Below the pieces are notes generated by a model, which saw nothing but the letters and a program-made list of their open reading frames with translations, was not told the origin of the DNA and made no database searches. Positions 34,701 through 35,898 of a stretch of 35,898 nt of DNA are shown here, in pieces. The DNA lies in contig CAYTLW010000081.1 in assembly GCA_964438735.1 (NCBI GenBank), positions 1-35,898 of the forward strand. The letters run 5' to 3'. The first letter of the stretch is position 1. Each line of letters begins with the position of its first letter. Source of the DNA: CAYTLW01 sp964438735 (GTDB lineage: Bacteria; Myxococcota_A; UBA9042). A program made the translations under genes and the position numbers.

Positions 34701-34886
34701 TTCCCTCCCGAGGGGGGCGAGGGCGTCAAGATCATCGACGGCGGCAAGGGCGTCTACATCCCCAACCTGCAGTGGGGCATCGGCATGGGCTGGGATCCGT
34801 TGTCGATCTACCTGCCCGATGGCTGGAAGCATACGCTCTACCGGGTGAAGTTGGGGGTGCCGGGGATGAAGGTGCCGCATCCTTAG
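31716..34886 (+). CDS. Cys-repeat surface protein with MYXO-CTERM-like signal, read through into an SMP-30-like lipoprotein
   Basis: A 1056-codon frame starting GTG at 31716 (GGAG 5 bases before). A signal peptide (to about 31) is followed by 600 residues with over a hundred Cys. Eight near-perfect units contain CGxDGCGGxCGxC (starting near 280, 315, 392, 427, 462, 500, 536 and 611). At 343-373 lie eight Cys in somatomedin-B order ('CQCDKQC', 'YNDCCADIC'), and at 205-230 a 'CVCNKHPQCC..WD..C' module. Residues 652-680 ('GCGAGPTG', a hydrophobic helix, 'CWRRR') look like a MYXO-CTERM sorting signal, normally the very end of a protein. Here the frame continues straight into 'QSALAVLLIAGLMAGCGGDE', a lipoprotein signal with lipobox Cys696. 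An Asp/Ala/Gly linker (698-780) and an SMP-30/gluconolactonase-like beta propeller (785-1056: 'YPNGITVDLKGFIYVTEHD', 'DGIGVDICGNVYVCEYGD') follow. It may be two genes joined by a lost stop, or a real fusion. Confidence 0.82.
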   Translation: MTQTPAASLARQPPAMLVFATLVLLSTSAVALDITECKGPLTPSAIGACSDIGPKGCCDGVGRLLYCKNNDVYCIPCASKFPACGWSGAAGYDCGTAGKPDPTGKAPMACGGCPAECAVDAPCDATCTGLCGHCDKAGDVCLDDGTCHTPACAGKQCGTDPAGISCGSCDAGLICLPGPYQCKAPPKSCQPSDKPGCPGCPCEKCVCNKHPQCCSGKWDAFCAAACQDECGGSCDICPAKPDCSGIGCGTFCGVDCGTCAKGKVCVGHQCCTPQCAGKNCGGDGCGGSCGSCTGSDHCAGGKCVACKPDCTGKICGNDGCGGSCGKCGDGNVCSLGKCVKGGCGGKCGKFNDKWPCQCDKQCKKYNDCCADICQACPDSDNCCKPECANKQCGADGCGGTCGTCKAGTKCADGVCGACTADCKNKQCGSDGCGGVCGLCKLGWTCTGDQCEACAPQCAGKQCGEDGCGGLCGTCASGWICKQNKCWEKADCKPQCEGRVCGDDACGGNCGDCPAGRFCDATGQCGVCTPNCSGDPCGTDGCGGTCMACKGGKFCVEGACACIPGSLPICCGEHVCQANSCGEAGPQLETCGWGCKDNQCTACPVDCDGKTCGDDGCGGTCGTCDDDVPCEAGQCVVPKPPATAEPPAGDSEGCGAGPTGSPLGALLLLGTVCLLACWRRRQSALAVLLIAGLMAGCGGDEEPAPTPDAALSDGGGDVQLDDVSPTDGAVDGSVGPVDVGTNLDSGPSIKDVGAAPDAGVDAAGDVAAGDAAAADVDLPDPLTWDCNNLDDGPFTLEKIPGAIASEDLAFHSSGALIGSNNKALFKTMAGGKAKIWVPGVNTRSGMRLLPNGTLAVCDDKLGRILLFTPDGEEKVLVQGLKYPNGITVDLKGFIYVTEHDADRVLRIHPYSGKYTVLTKEITKPNGVHFDPTYSRLYIGSFGSGWLYTLALSPDGYPGKLSKWATVPGWKGLLDGIGVDICGNVYVCEYGDSDLWRFPPEGGEGVKIIDGGKGVYIPNLQWGIGMGWDPLSIYLPDGWKHTLYRVKLGVPGMKVPHP
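33669..33803 (+). other. Junction of MYXO-CTERM-like C-terminus and lipoprotein signal peptide in one frame
   Basis: Codons 652-680 encode a Gly/Cys turn, a hydrophobic helix and three Arg; codons 678-696 encode the n-, h- and c-regions of a lipoprotein signal. The triple Arg serves both. No stop codon intervenes. In-frame TTG codons at 33732 and 33735 would let translation start a separate lipoprotein ('LACWRRRQSALAVLLIAG...'), but no clear Shine-Dalgarno is visible. Confidence 0.6.
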
Positions 34887-34983
34887 GTTGGTTCGCCGGG
34901 GCTGGCGGCAGGAAGTTCGCGCAAAGCCGCAAAGCCGCAGCGAGAATAACGGCCCGGACAGGGCGACTGTATTGGAGACTGGC

Positions 34984-35898
34984 ATGTTGACTACATGGCG
35001 AGGGTACAGGGTCGTGGCGGGACTCGCCGTGGTGGCGCTGTGGGGTCTGGCCGGTTGCTCCGGCGATGAGGACGGACCCGCCGCGACCGATGGCGCCGGT
35101 TTATCGGACGCCAGCGGTGATGTGGCTGGCGGTGGCGATGACAGCAAGGCAGGGACGGACGTTGGTAGCGGCGCGGTGGACGTGGCCGCGGGGGACGCAG
35201 GCGCGGCGGCGGATGCTGGCCCGGCGCCCGGCCCGTCCAATGTGGCCTGCCCGTTGTCGAGTCGCATTGGCGACTTTGTGATCGGTCACCAGGAGTACGG
35301 CGACTGGGTAACCGGCAAGATCAAGGATCGCGTCAGCGCGCAGGCGGTGCTGCAGGCCAAGGACAAGGAGGGACCCTGCCAGCTGTGGCAGAAGGTCAAG
35401 GCCAACTGCCAGCCAAAGTGCGATCAGACTGCGCAGGAGTGCACGCACGACAACGGCTGCCAGCTCTACCCGGTGGCCCTCGATGTGGGTGAGGTTGTGG
35501 TGAGCGGCTTGATCAAGCCGGTGAAGATCTTCGCCAAGGGTGCCACCAAGAAGTACGACTACACCGACTTCGACGATCGCGCGTGGAAGGATGGTGCGAA
35601 GATCAGCCTGCGAGCCCCCGGCGGCGGAATCGGCGCCATCGAACTGCACGGTGTCGGTGTGCCGCCCCTGGTTGTGCCAAAAGGCGACTGGCAGATGAGC
35701 GCAGGCAAGCCCTTGACCCTGTCCTGGACAGGGGCGCCGGGCGACCACCGCATCCACGTCACCATGAACGTCGATCAGCACGGGACGTCGCCGGCGGAAA
35801 TCGTCTGCGATCTGGAGGACACCGGCAGCTTCGACGTGCCGGCGAAACTGGTTGACGCATTGCTGGCTTATCCGGTCTCGGGCGCGCCGTCTGCGACC
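34984..35898 (+). CDS. Lipoprotein with Asp/Gly/Ala linker, 3' end cut by window edge
   Basis: The frame opens with ATG at 34984, GGAG about 9 bases upstream, and stays open for 305 codons to the edge of the window. 'MLTTWRGYRVVAGLAVVALW' plus 'GLAGC' is a signal peptide with lipobox L-A-G-C (Cys25). Residues 26-80 are a linker of Asp, Gly, Ala and Ser ('DASGDVAGGGDD', 'AVDVAAGDAGAAADAG'), the same style as the linker in the upstream SMP-30-like protein. The visible folded part (83 onward) starts 'VACPLSSRIGDF' and has a Cys cluster ('CQPKCDQTAQEC', 'NGCQLYP') and beta-strand-rich sequence; no family is recognised. It follows the composite gene by 97 bases on the same strand. Confidence 0.8.
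   Translation, partial: MLTTWRGYRVVAGLAVVALWGLAGCSGDEDGPAATDGAGLSDASGDVAGGGDDSKAGTDVGSGAVDVAAGDAGAAADAGPAPGPSNVACPLSSRIGDFVIGHQEYGDWVTGKIKDRVSAQAVLQAKDKEGPCQLWQKVKANCQPKCDQTAQECTHDNGCQLYPVALDVGEVVVSGLIKPVKIFAKGATKKYDYTDFDDRAWKDGAKISLRAPGGGIGAIELHGVGVPPLVVPKGDWQMSAGKPLTLSWTGAPGDHRIHVTMNVDQHGTSPAEIVCDLEDTGSFDVPAKLVDALLAYPVSGAPSAT

Overview
The window is GC-rich DNA with dense genes, long Ala/Gly/Asp-rich secreted proteins, many predicted lipoproteins, a MYXO-CTERM-like C-terminal signal, cysteine-rich tandem-repeat proteins, MopE-type DGxDNDCDG motifs and a REP-associated tyrosine transposase. Together these point to a Myxococcota/Bradymonadota-like bacterium (the old deltaproteobacteria). That placement is inferred from gene style; there is no rRNA or other phylogenetic marker here. 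One GC-homopolymer patch (about 25511-25645) looks like draft or metagenome assembly damage.

Layout. Positions 1-2447 are accessory and eroded: the 3' end of a 27-residue Cys-repeat protein runs tail to tail into a REP-associated transposase, followed by a perfect 16-bp inverted repeat, a short tandem repeat and the remnant of a YecH-like gene. Positions 2490-6901 hold an RND/MMPL-type membrane exporter, an unrecognised acidic-tract protein, a small basic protein and a lipoprotein. Positions 6902-7217 are non-coding and carry an inverted-repeat element. Positions 7218-21284 are one co-directional minus-strand block of eleven purine genes, transcribed purQ-purA-purB-purC-purE-purF-purD-purM-purN-purH-purL, with overlaps or gaps of at most about 53 bases. 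Positions 21447-35898 are envelope and secreted functions: a CotH-like lipoprotein kinase homologue, a divergent NodB-type deacetylase lipoprotein, a large beta-helix repeat protein broken by the GC-homopolymer patch, a Cys-rich/calcium-motif lipoprotein, a VAT1-like oxidoreductase, a very unusual Cys-rich/MYXO-CTERM/lipobox/SMP-30 composite, and a truncated lipoprotein at the right edge.

How it works together. The purine block encodes every step from PRPP to IMP and on to AMP. It has no purK and no separate purS. Both absences are explained by the sequence: PurE has class II (CO2-using AIR carboxylase) signatures, which need no PurK, and PurL carries two PurS-like domains fused at its N-terminus. 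guaA/guaB for the GMP branch are not here. The rest of the right half looks like cell-surface proteins tethered as lipoproteins or by a MYXO-CTERM-like helix, with Asp/Ala/Gly-rich linkers lifting Cys-rich, beta-helix or beta-propeller domains off the membrane.

The most unexpected items are the reading frame at 31716-34886, where a MYXO-CTERM-like signal runs without a stop into a lipoprotein signal peptide and an SMP-30-like propeller (and which includes a somatomedin-B-like domain), and the complete PRPP-to-AMP operon with its streamlined PurE and PurS2-PurL solutions.
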